Position numbers and translations under genes: made by a program. DNA of 5,068 nt. It comes from DASUSF01 sp036375275 (GTDB lineage: Bacteria; Pseudomonadota; Alphaproteobacteria; Geminicoccales; Geminicoccaceae). The stretch lies in NCBI GenBank assembly GCA_036375275.1, contig DASUSF010000369.1, forward strand, positions 1-5,068. The letters run 5' to 3'. Position 1 is the stretch's first letter. Each line of letters opens with the position of its first letter. The notes under the pieces are model-generated. The model was not told where the DNA came from. It saw only the letters and a list, made by a program, of their open reading frames with translations, and made no database searches. Below are positions 1-5,024 of this stretch, piece after piece.

Positions 1-221
1 TGATGCCGGTCCGGGAACTTGATCCGCCGGACCCGCGGATCATCCGGCCGGTGCGTGTCCTCGAGGTCGTAGACCTCAGTGTGGGCGGTGAGGCCGCGCG
101 CCCCTTCGACCATCTCGTCGGTGACCCGGCGAAGCTCGCTCACCTCGTCGGGCGCGAGCACGCCCTCGACCACGACGAACCCGTTCTCCCGATAAGACTC
201 CACCTGCTGCCTGGTGATCAT
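1..221 (-). CDS. Phytanoyl-CoA dioxygenase (PhyH) family protein, N-terminal part (runs off the window)
   Basis: Only the first 73 codons are present; the 3' end lies beyond the left edge. The protein begins MITRQQVESYRENGFVVVEG, followed by a helix with LAPDEVSELRRVTDEM. This is the typical opening of PhyH-family proteins: a helix, the 'F..NGF/Y.V..G.L' beta strand, then an 'L..EEV..LR' helix. Family members are cytoplasmic, non-haem Fe(II), usually 2-oxoglutarate-dependent, oxygenases that hydroxylate diverse small molecules. The HxD...H iron ligands would lie further downstream and are not visible, so catalytic competence and substrate are unknown. The ATG at 221 is preferred because GGGAG lies 7 nt upstream and the N-terminus matches the family; an in-frame ATG at 266 would add 15 Gly/Arg-rich residues. 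It follows the sugar isomerase after a 121-bp gap that may hold its own promoter. PhyH-like genes often sit beside such isomerases in catabolic loci, which is context, not proof. Confidence 0.85.
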   Translation of the reverse strand, partial: MITRQQVESYRENGFVVVEGVLAPDEVSELRRVTDEMVEGARGLTAHTEVYDLEDTHRPDDPRVRRIKFPDRH

Positions 222-228
222 GCGTCCA

Positions 229-233
229 CTCCC
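229..233 (-). promoter_or_regulatory. Ribosome binding site of the PhyH-family gene
   Basis: GGGAG on the minus strand, 7 nt before the ATG at 221. It supports that start over the in-frame ATG codons at 266 and 263, which lack a comparable site. Confidence 0.6.
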
Positions 234-268
234 ACGGCGCCAGCCCGCGCCTCGTCCATTCATCATGT

Positions 269-299
269 TATCGATACCATCACCGGTGACGGAATGCAA
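269..299 (-). promoter_or_regulatory. Possible promoter with internal palindrome upstream of the PhyH-family gene
   Basis: In the 121-bp gap between the isomerase stop and the PhyH start, the minus strand shows TTGCAT (299-294) and TATCGA (276-271) separated by 17 nt. This is a loose sigma70-like pair: good -35, poor -10. The spacer contains a perfect 10-bp palindrome, TCACCGGTGA (280-289), and the -10 region overlaps the 8-bp palindrome TATCGATA (269-276). The section is less GC-rich than the genes around it. A palindrome inside a promoter spacer would suit a repressor site, but this is inference from one sequence. Confidence 0.3.
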
Positions 300-342
300 C
301 CCGTTTGCTTCCGGGCGACTCCCTCATCGCAGACCCGCGCGT

Positions 343-1398
343 TCAGGAAAGGCCGAGGATCCGCCGGTTCCGCAGGTCGTCCCTCTCCGGCTGCATGCTC
401 GCATCGAAGGCCCGCTCCTGGGCGCGGATGATGTGGTCGCGCACGAACGCGGCACCTTCGCGCGCGCCGTCCTCGGGGTGCTTGATGCAGCACTCCCACT
501 CGACGGTCGCGAACCCGGCGTAGTCGATCTCGGTGAGCTTCGAGAACACCTGGCCGAAATCGATGTCGCCGTCGCCGGGCGAGCGGAAGCGCCCGGCCCG
601 GTCCGGCCACGCCTGATAGCCGCCGTAGAGGCCGCTGCGCGGGCTCGGCCTGAACTCGGCGTCCTTGACGTGGAAGGCCCGGATCCGCTCGCCGTAGACC
701 CCGATGAAGCCGACGTAGTCGATCATCTGCAGGAGCAGGTGCGAGGGGTCGTAGAGGAGCGTCGCGCGCGGATGATGGTCGACCCGGTCGAGGAACATCT
801 CGAAGGTGACGCCGTCGTGGAGGTCCTCGGCGGCGTGGAGCTCGAACGCGAGATCGACGCCGACCTCGTCGAAGGCATCGAGGATCGGCCGCCAGCGGCG
901 CGCCAGCTCCTCGAAGCCGGCCTCGACCAGGCCGGGCGGGCGCGGCGGGTAGAGGTAGAGGTACGGCCAGAGCAGGGAGCCGGAGAAGGTGACGTGCCGC
1001 GCCAGCCCGAGGTTCGCCGACGCGCCGGCCGCGAGCGCGAGCTGGTCCACCGCCCAGGCCAGCCGGGCGCGCGGATCGCCCCGGACGGCTTCGGGCGCGA
1101 ACGCGTCGACCGTCTCGTCGTAGGCCGGATGCACGGCGACGCAGTGGCCCTGGCTGTGGCTCGACAGCTCGGTGATCACGAGCCCCTTGTCCGCCAGCAT
1201 GCCCTGGATCTCGTCGCAGTAGGTGCGGCTCTCGGCGGCCTTGCCGAGATCGAAGATGTGCGGCGCGAAGGTCGGGATCTGGAGCCCGACGTAGCCCATG
1301 CCCGCCGCCCAGTCGGCGAGGGTCTCGAGCCGGTCGAAGGGCGGCTCGGGAGCGATGAACTGGGCGAGGAACAGGGCCGGGCCCCGGATGGTGCGCAT
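343..1398 (-). CDS. Sugar phosphate isomerase/epimerase family protein (xylose isomerase-like TIM barrel)
   Basis: A 351-residue cytoplasmic protein of the AP-endonuclease-2/xylose isomerase-like TIM-barrel superfamily, the fold of IolE, hydroxypyruvate isomerase and many sugar isomerases or epimerases. It opens MRTIRGPALFLAQF, then shows barrel strands including GYVGLQIPTF (36-45) and the strand around LVITELSSHSQGH (73-85). Likely divalent-metal ligands are E186 (AFELHAAE), D217 (LLYDPSH), H243 (AFHVKD) and E300 (ATVEWE), in the order and spacing usual for the family. Length fits full-length members, and no defect is seen. Two ATGs lie two codons apart (1404 and 1398). I choose 1398 because GGGAG lies 6 nt before it but directly abuts the first, and because I recall relatives opening M(R/K)TI(K/R)GPA. 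The gene is 51 bp after the hemerythrin-domain gene and 121 bp before a PhyH oxygenase. Substrate cannot be told; a polyol, inositol or keto-sugar derivative is plausible. Confidence 0.9.
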   Translation of the reverse strand: MRTIRGPALFLAQFIAPEPPFDRLETLADWAAGMGYVGLQIPTFAPHIFDLGKAAESRTYCDEIQGMLADKGLVITELSSHSQGHCVAVHPAYDETVDAFAPEAVRGDPRARLAWAVDQLALAAGASANLGLARHVTFSGSLLWPYLYLYPPRPPGLVEAGFEELARRWRPILDAFDEVGVDLAFELHAAEDLHDGVTFEMFLDRVDHHPRATLLYDPSHLLLQMIDYVGFIGVYGERIRAFHVKDAEFRPSPRSGLYGGYQAWPDRAGRFRSPGDGDIDFGQVFSKLTEIDYAGFATVEWECCIKHPEDGAREGAAFVRDHIIRAQERAFDASMQPERDDLRNRRILGLS

Positions 1399-1404
1399 CG
1401 ACAT

Positions 1405-1409
1405 CTCCC
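1405..1409 (-). promoter_or_regulatory. Ribosome binding site deciding the isomerase start
   Basis: GGGAG touches the ATG at 1404 with no spacer but stands 6 nt from the ATG at 1398, so it favours the second ATG and a 351-residue product. Confidence 0.5.
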
Positions 1410-1449
1410 GCCCCGCGCGATCCGGGGTCGCTCGAGAAGAAACCGCTCG

Positions 1450-2019
1450 TCAGCCCGTGCTGAAGAGCGCCGTCTCGCCACGCTCGAGGATCAATGGCAC
1501 GACCAGATCCTCCTCGTCGTCGAGGTGCCGGCCCAGCTCGGGTGAAAGCGCCACCTGCGCCGCGTGCAGCCGCCCGAGCGCCGAGCGGATGGCGCCGGCA
1601 CCGCGAGGGCCGCTCTGCAGGACGTCGTTGGCGCGCATCGCCAGCCGCTCGAGCGCCGCGTGCAGCGCGTCGTGATCGCGTTCGATCACCTCGAAGCCGC
1701 GGGCGAGCTTCGGTTCGGCCTTCCGGAACAATGGGAAGTAGTGGTGGTCCTCGACGCCGTGGTGCTCCTCCAGCTGCCAGAGGAAGAGCCCGAGATGGCG
1801 GTGCAGCCAGGGACGGAAGCGCGCAGTCTCGTCATCGCCGTCGAGAGCATCCTGGATCCCGTCCCGGATGGTCCGGTCGAGGCCGCGAAACAGGGCGTGA
1901 CGCTGGAGCCAGAAGCGGGCGACCTCGCCGAGGTTCCGGTGCCGCTCCCAGGTCGCCCGCGGGTGCCGCCGGAGGAGGAACCGCTCGCTCTCGTCGAGCC
2001 GGCTCGGATGCCGGCTCAG
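1450..2019 (-). CDS. Hemerythrin HHE domain-containing protein, apparent CTG start
   Basis: About 189 residues, mostly one four-helix hemerythrin-like domain. Candidate di-iron ligands, numbered from the CTG, are all present: H41 (LQRHALF), H86 with E90 (HHGVE), H116 with H120 (DHDALH), and H165 with E169/E170 (RHLDDEED). Such proteins bind a non-haem di-iron centre and serve in O2, NO or oxidative-stress sensing, storage or detoxification in the cytoplasm; the specific role here is unknown. The start is odd. Between the hydrolase stop and the first helix there is no ATG, GTG or TTG in frame, and upstream frame content is a shadow of the hydrolase. CTG at 2019 overlaps the hydrolase TGA as CTGA and has GGAG 8 nt upstream, so I place the start there and expect translational coupling. 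The alternative is the ATG at 2026 plus a small indel, real or sequencing error. The domain call is firm; the start is not. Confidence 0.85.
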   Translation of the reverse strand: MSRHPSRLDESERFLLRRHPRATWERHRNLGEVARFWLQRHALFRGLDRTIRDGIQDALDGDDETARFRPWLHRHLGLFLWQLEEHHGVEDHHYFPLFRKAEPKLARGFEVIERDHDALHAALERLAMRANDVLQSGPRGAGAIRSALGRLHAAQVALSPELGRHLDDEEDLVVPLILERGETALFSTG

Positions 2020-2684
2020 CCGACATGCTCCGCGAGAAAGCCGAGGGTGCGCTCGCGCGCGAGGCGGGCGCTCTCGGCATGGTACGAGGCCCGCTGGTCG
2101 CAGTTGAAGCCGTGGCCCGCCGGATAGATGAAGATCGGCACCTCGGGGTGCGCTGCCCTGACCTCCTCGACCCCGGCGAGCGGGATCGACTGGTCCTGCT
2201 CGCCGAAGTGGAGCATCACCGGGCAGCGCGGCTGCTCCGTCCTGAGCCCAGGGATGCCGCCGCCGTAGTAGCCGACCGTCGCGGCGAAAATCGCCGAGCG
2301 GGTCGCGGCGGCCCAGGCGATGGTCCCGCCCCAGCAGTAGCCGACCAGCCCGATCCGCCCCGGCCCCCGGACCTCGGCCGCGGCCGCCTCGACGTCGGCG
2401 AGGGCGTCCTCGAGCGTGATCTTCTCGCGGATCGCCCGCCCTTCCGCGACCCCGTCGGCATCGTAGCCGAGCTCGATCCCGGCCCGGACCCGGTCGAACA
2501 GGGCCGGCGCCACCGCCGCGTAGCCCTCGCGGGCGAAGTCCTCGCAGACCGCGCGGATGTGGTCGTTGACCCCGAAGATCTCCTGAACGACGACCAGCTG
2601 GCCGCGGGGGCGGCTGACCGGATCCGCGCGGTAGATGCCGGGCGTGTGCCCGTCGGCGGCCTTGCCCTTCAGCATGGTGCCCAC
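2016..2684 (-). CDS. Dienelactone hydrolase family protein
   Basis: A 222-residue alpha/beta-hydrolase of the DLH family, a cytoplasmic single-domain enzyme. The founding member opens dienelactones to maleylacetate in chloroaromatic breakdown, but most family members act on other esters or lactones, so the substrate here is open. The triad is complete: nucleophile C117 in GYCWGG (115-120), D164 in GEQDQSIP, and H191 in AGHGFN. E35 in VVVQEIFGVN (31-40) matches the glutamate that in DLH interacts with the resting cysteine. The C-terminal stretch with R198, Y201 and an A..A..R helix also fits. A GTG at 2684 is chosen over the ATG at 2675: GGAGG stands 5 nt before GTG but 14 nt before ATG, and the resulting N-terminus (MG....L.A.DGH) resembles relatives. 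The TGA overlaps the putative CTG start of the hemerythrin gene, so the two are probably co-translated. Extension upstream of 2684 would read non-conserved sequence. Confidence 0.93.
   Translation of the reverse strand: MGTMLKGKAADGHTPGIYRADPVSRPRGQLVVVQEIFGVNDHIRAVCEDFAREGYAAVAPALFDRVRAGIELGYDADGVAEGRAIREKITLEDALADVEAAAAEVRGPGRIGLVGYCWGGTIAWAAATRSAIFAATVGYYGGGIPGLRTEQPRCPVMLHFGEQDQSIPLAGVEEVRAAHPEVPIFIYPAGHGFNCDQRASYHAESARLARERTLGFLAEHVG
2028..2031 (-). promoter_or_regulatory. Ribosome binding site for the CTG start of the hemerythrin gene
   Basis: GGAG inside the last codons of the hydrolase gene lies 8 nt before the CTG at 2019. It is only 1 nt before the out-of-frame ATG at 2026, too close for normal use. 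Confidence 0.4.
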
Positions 2685-2689
2685 AGCTT

Positions 2690-2694
2690 CCTCC
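2690..2694 (-). promoter_or_regulatory. Ribosome binding site deciding the dienelactone hydrolase start
   Basis: GGAGG (within GGGGAGGAAGCT) is 5 nt before GTG at 2684 and 14 nt before ATG at 2675. The spacing selects the GTG. Confidence 0.65.
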
Positions 2695-2714
2695 CCTGCC
2701 GGGTCGCCCCGATC

Positions 2715-2731
2715 GCGCCGGCGACCGGCGC
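2715..2731 (-). terminator. GC hairpin between sugar dehydrogenase and hydrolase genes (weak terminator candidate)
   Basis: A perfect 7-bp inverted repeat (GCGCCGG / CCGGCGC) with a 3-nt loop lies in the 88-bp gap, about 40 bp after the dehydrogenase stop. A further GCGCCGG at 2746-2752 could pair with the same arm as an alternative stem. No T-run follows on the minus strand, so it is not a classical intrinsic terminator. It may attenuate read-through, protect a 3' end, or be chance in GC-rich DNA. Confidence 0.25.
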
Positions 2732-2772
2732 AAGGCTGCCCGGATGCGCCGGCCCGGTCAATCTCGGGCGGG

Positions 2773-3894
2773 TCATCCGTCCTCGGCGGCGACCACCCGA
2801 TGCACCGCGCCACCGTGGTCGAGCACGTACAGCTCGCCCGCCTCGTCCTCGCCGAACGACGAGATCGACATGCCGGTCTCCAGGAGCAGCGTCGGCTCGC
2901 CGCCCTCGAGCGCCATCACGTCGCCGTTGCAGTAGTCGGCGAAGACGTAGGTGCCGACCAGGTCCGGCGCCGCCTCGCCGCGGTAGACGTAGCCGCCGGT
3001 GACGGAGCAGCGGCCGCGCTCGTGGGCGTACTCGGCGACCGGCGGGATCAGATCGTCGTCGCTCGACCCGTCGGCGAAGTCGCGGGTGCCCTCCTTGAGC
3101 CGCCAGCCGTAGTTGCCGCCGCGCTCGATCCGGTCGATCTCCTCGATCGCGTTCTGGCCGACGTCCCCGGCCCAGAGCTCGCCGGTCGCGCGGTCGAACG
3201 AGAAGCGCCAGGGGTTCCGGAGCCCGATCGCGTAGATCTCAGGGCGACCGCCACCCGACGCGTACGGGTTGTCGTCCGGGACCGCGTAGGGCTCGCCGCC
3301 GTCGACGTCGATGCGCAGCATCTTGCCGAGCAGGTCGTCCGGGTCCTGGGCGCGGTTGCCCGGATCGCCGCCCGCGCCGCCGTCGCCCATGCCGACGTAG
3401 AGATGGCCGTCGGGTCCGAACGCGATCATGCCGCCGTTGTGGTTGCCGAAGGGCTGGGGGATGGTCAGGAGCACCCGTTCGCTCGCCGGGTCGGCGGCGC
3501 CCTCGCCGTCGGTCCGGAACTCGGAGATCACGGTCGCGGCGTCCTCGTCGCGCGTGTAGTTGACGAAGAAGCGCGGGTCCTCCGGGAAGTCGGGGTGGAA
3601 GGCGAGGCCGAGCAGCCCCTGCTCGCCGCAGCAGGTGACCCGGTCCTCGATCGCGAGGAACGGCGTCGTCTCCCCGGCCGGCCCGAGGACCAGGATCCGC
3701 CCCTCCTGCTCGATCACGAAACGGCGCCCGCTGCCGTCGCCGGCGTGGGTCAGGAGGACCGGCCGGTCCAGGCCGTCCACGACCTGCTCGAGCGTGATCG
3801 GGCCGTCGCTCTCGGCGGCGCCGGCGCAGCCCACGACCGAGGCGAGCCCGAGCCCGAGGGCGAAGAGTCTGGTCAGGTTCCGGTCCTGCTGCAC
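2773..3894 (-). CDS. PQQ-dependent sugar dehydrogenase family lipoprotein (glucose/sorbosone dehydrogenase type)
   Basis: A 373-residue six-bladed beta-propeller of the GSDH family (soluble glucose dehydrogenase and E. coli YliI/Asd relatives), which oxidise aldoses or related aldehydes using PQQ. Visible family motifs are GEQGLLGLAFHPDF (90-103), HNGG (152-155, H152 the likely catalytic base), GMGDGGAGGDPGNRAQDP (168-185), LGKMLRID (189-196), YAIGLRNPWRFSFD (221-234, R226 likely near PQQ), WAGDVGQN (241-248) with EEIDRIERGGNYGW (251-264), and CSVTGGYVYRG (296-306). The N-terminus is a lipoprotein signal peptide: R5, a hydrophobic stretch 9-21, and lipobox VVGC with C23 as the lipidated cysteine, so it is membrane-anchored and faces the periplasm. 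The GTG start has GGAGG 5 nt upstream. A vicinal pair C88-C89 and the lone C296 and C322 may form disulphides. It follows the permease gene by 91 bp, where a promoter-like pair is seen. Substrate is undetermined. Confidence 0.92.
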   Translation of the reverse strand: MQQDRNLTRLFALGLGLASVVGCAGAAESDGPITLEQVVDGLDRPVLLTHAGDGSGRRFVIEQEGRILVLGPAGETTPFLAIEDRVTCCGEQGLLGLAFHPDFPEDPRFFVNYTRDEDAATVISEFRTDGEGAADPASERVLLTIPQPFGNHNGGMIAFGPDGHLYVGMGDGGAGGDPGNRAQDPDDLLGKMLRIDVDGGEPYAVPDDNPYASGGGRPEIYAIGLRNPWRFSFDRATGELWAGDVGQNAIEEIDRIERGGNYGWRLKEGTRDFADGSSDDDLIPPVAEYAHERGRCSVTGGYVYRGEAAPDLVGTYVFADYCNGDVMALEGGEPTLLLETGMSISSFGEDEAGELYVLDHGGAVHRVVAAEDG

Positions 3895-3899
3895 GGTTT

Positions 3900-3904
3900 C
3901 CTCC
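3900..3904 (-). promoter_or_regulatory. Ribosome binding site of the sugar dehydrogenase gene
   Basis: GGAGG with a 5-nt spacer supports the GTG at 3894 as start, which also gives a complete lipoprotein signal peptide. Confidence 0.65.
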
Positions 3905-3910
3905 GAACGC

Positions 3911-3932
3911 GCCGGCCGAACAGCCGGCCGGC
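3911..3932 (-). other. 8-bp inverted repeat in the leader of the sugar dehydrogenase gene
   Basis: Perfect arms GCCGGCCG and CGGCCGGC with a 6-nt loop end 6 nt before the GGAGG ribosome binding site. If the promoter at 3941-3968 is used, the hairpin would sit at the very 5' end of the mRNA, where it could stabilise the transcript. It could alternatively be the end of upstream transcripts, although no T-run follows. High GC makes chance pairing possible. Confidence 0.35.
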
Positions 3933-3940
3933 CTCGTCCG

Positions 3941-3968
3941 GATATAGGCGCCCGGCGTGGAGCGCCAA
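3941..3968 (-). promoter_or_regulatory. Possible sigma70-type promoter of the sugar dehydrogenase gene
   Basis: On the minus strand TTGGCG (3968-3963) and TATATC (3946-3941) are separated by 16 nt, each matching four of six consensus bases. The TATATC stands out as one of the few AT-only runs in this GC-rich window and lies in the 91-bp gap after the permease stop. A start near 3934 would give a leader of about 40 nt. Confidence 0.35.
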
Positions 3969-3985
3969 GCCGACGGGGCTCGGGC

Positions 3986-4927
3986 TCAGCGTTCGCCCTT
4001 GCGGAACGGGACCAGGAGCGCCTTCGGGTAGGCCGCGCGGCGCGCGACCAGGATCAGGGCGAGGATCGAGAGCAGGTAGGGCGCCATGAGGAAGAACTGG
4101 TAGGGGATGACCGTGCCGCTCTCCTGCTGCACCCGGATCTGCAGCGCGTCGAAGGCCGCGAACAGCAGCGCGCCGAGCAGCGCCTTGCCGGGCCGCCAGG
4201 AGGCGAAGATCACGAGCGCCACGCAGATCCAGCCGCGCCCGTTGATCATGCCGAAGTAGAAGGCGTCGAACACCGAGATGGTGAAGAACGCGCCGGCGAT
4301 GCCCATGAGCGCGCTGCCGGCGACCACCGCCCCGGTCCGGAGCCGGATCACGTCGATCCCCTGCGCCTCGACCGCCAGCGGCTCCTCGCCGACGGCCCGG
4401 AGCGCGAGGCCGAGCGGGGTCCGGTAGAGCAGCCACGCGACCAGCGGCACCGCGAGGAAGGCGAGGTAGGTGAGCGGCGTCTGGGTGAACAGGGCCGGCC
4501 CGATGATCGGGATCTCGCTCAGAAGGGGCACCGGCCACGGCCTGAAGGGGTCGATCTTGGGCGGTGTCGTGACCTCCGGCAGCAGCATCCGGAACGCGTA
4601 GTAGCTGAGCGAGCTGGCGAGCAGCGTGATGCCGATGCCGCTGACGTGCTGGCTGACGCCGAGGCCGACGGCGAAGAGGCTGTGCACCAGGCCGAAGACA
4701 GCCCCGGTCAGGGCCGCGACCAGCACCGCGCTCCAGAGGTCGCCGCCCTGGAACACCCACATCCACGCGGTCATGGCGCCGGCGGTCATGATCCCCTCGA
4801 TGCCGAGGTTGAGGACCCCCGCGCGCTCGCAGATCAGTTCGCCGAGGGTCCCCAGCACGAGCGGCGCCGCCATCCGCACCACGGCCGCCCAGGACCCGAC
4901 CTGCAGGAACAGCTCGAGGACGTCCAT
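3986..4927 (-). CDS. ABC transporter permease, nucleoside/simple-sugar type (BmpC/NupQ-like, BPD_transp_2 family)
   Basis: A 313-residue inner-membrane protein of the branched-chain amino acid/ribose permease superfamily, closest by pattern to the second permease of BmpA-type nucleoside importers. The signature GELICERAGVLNLGIEG (29-45) is typical of this subgroup. Hydrophobic segments are seen at about 12-32, 43-59, 64-90, 96-116, 150-168, 198-220, 231-243, 247-263 and 276-296. The cytoplasmic loop RTPLGLALRAVGEEPLAVEAQGIDV (169-193) corresponds to the coupling region that contacts the ATPase. The C-terminus is basic (ARRAAYPKALLVPFRKGER), as expected inside the cell. Length is normal. The ATG at 4927 gives a family-like N-terminus, although no good ribosome binding site precedes it, which suggests coupling to the upstream gene. 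The matching ATPase, first permease and BMP-type binding protein should lie to the right of the window. Nucleosides, purines or sugars are possible substrates; none is proven. Confidence 0.92.
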   Translation of the reverse strand: MDVLELFLQVGSWAAVVRMAAPLVLGTLGELICERAGVLNLGIEGIMTAGAMTAWMWVFQGGDLWSAVLVAALTGAVFGLVHSLFAVGLGVSQHVSGIGITLLASSLSYYAFRMLLPEVTTPPKIDPFRPWPVPLLSEIPIIGPALFTQTPLTYLAFLAVPLVAWLLYRTPLGLALRAVGEEPLAVEAQGIDVIRLRTGAVVAGSALMGIAGAFFTISVFDAFYFGMINGRGWICVALVIFASWRPGKALLGALLFAAFDALQIRVQQESGTVIPYQFFLMAPYLLSILALILVARRAAYPKALLVPFRKGER

Positions 4928-4949
4928 CAGGTGGTTCCGGACCCGGCTT

Positions 4950-4975
4950 CCTCTCCCTCGCTCTCGAGGGAGAGG
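4950..4975. repeat. Perfect 11-bp inverted repeat between the permease reading frames
   Basis: Arms CCTCTCCCTCG (4950-4960) and CGAGGGAGAGG (4965-4975) flank a 4-nt loop. Flanking GGGACGGGGTG resembles the 'CCCTCTCCC...GGGAGAGGG' dispersed intergenic hairpins known from many high-GC bacterial genomes. Only one copy is in the window, so its status as a dispersed repeat is inference. As RNA it would be a stable hairpin between the upstream gene end and the ATG at 4927. It lacks a T-run, so it is not a clear terminator. Confidence 0.6.
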
Positions 4976-5024
4976 GACGGGGTGCGGGTGGCGGCCCGGT
5001 CCACGTCGCGCGGCACGAGATCGT

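Noticed and set aside
222..266. In-frame ATG at 266 as an earlier start of the PhyH-family protein
   Set aside because: It adds a Gly/Arg-rich stretch without family similarity, while the ATG at 221 has a good ribosome binding site and a family-like N-terminus.
214..1545. Long plus-strand open frame of 443 codons
   Set aside because: It is antisense to the isomerase and part of the hemerythrin gene; its translation is a low-complexity E/R/A/V/D-rich pattern typical of the complement of GC-rich genes, with no family motif.
1832..2026. ATG at 2026 opening a Pro/Ala/Arg-rich frame on the minus strand
   Set aside because: Translation lacks any family pattern and overlaps the hemerythrin domain; the ribosome binding site is only 1 nt away. 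Kept only as evidence for a possible indel.
2020..2733. Upstream extension of the hemerythrin frame through the hydrolase gene (a 427-residue protein)
   Set aside because: The upstream part is Arg/Gly-rich shadow of the hydrolase in another frame; only the part after about 2019 resembles real protein.
2685..2813. Longer hydrolase product starting at 2813
   Set aside because: This would overlap the sugar dehydrogenase 3' end, cross the GC hairpin and add non-conserved sequence; GTG at 2684 has an ideal ribosome binding site.
1494..3002. Plus-strand open frame of 502 codons
   Set aside because: Arg/Ala/Pro/Gly-rich shadow spanning three clearly recognised minus-strand genes; no domain pattern.
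2635..4089. Plus-strand open frame of 484 codons
   Set aside because: Antisense shadow of the sugar dehydrogenase gene; no motifs, and the opposite strand carries a full conserved domain set.
3873..4766. Minus-strand frame of 297 codons overlapping the permease
   Set aside because: Arg/Ala/Gly/Pro-rich shadow of the permease; it lacks membrane segments and motifs.
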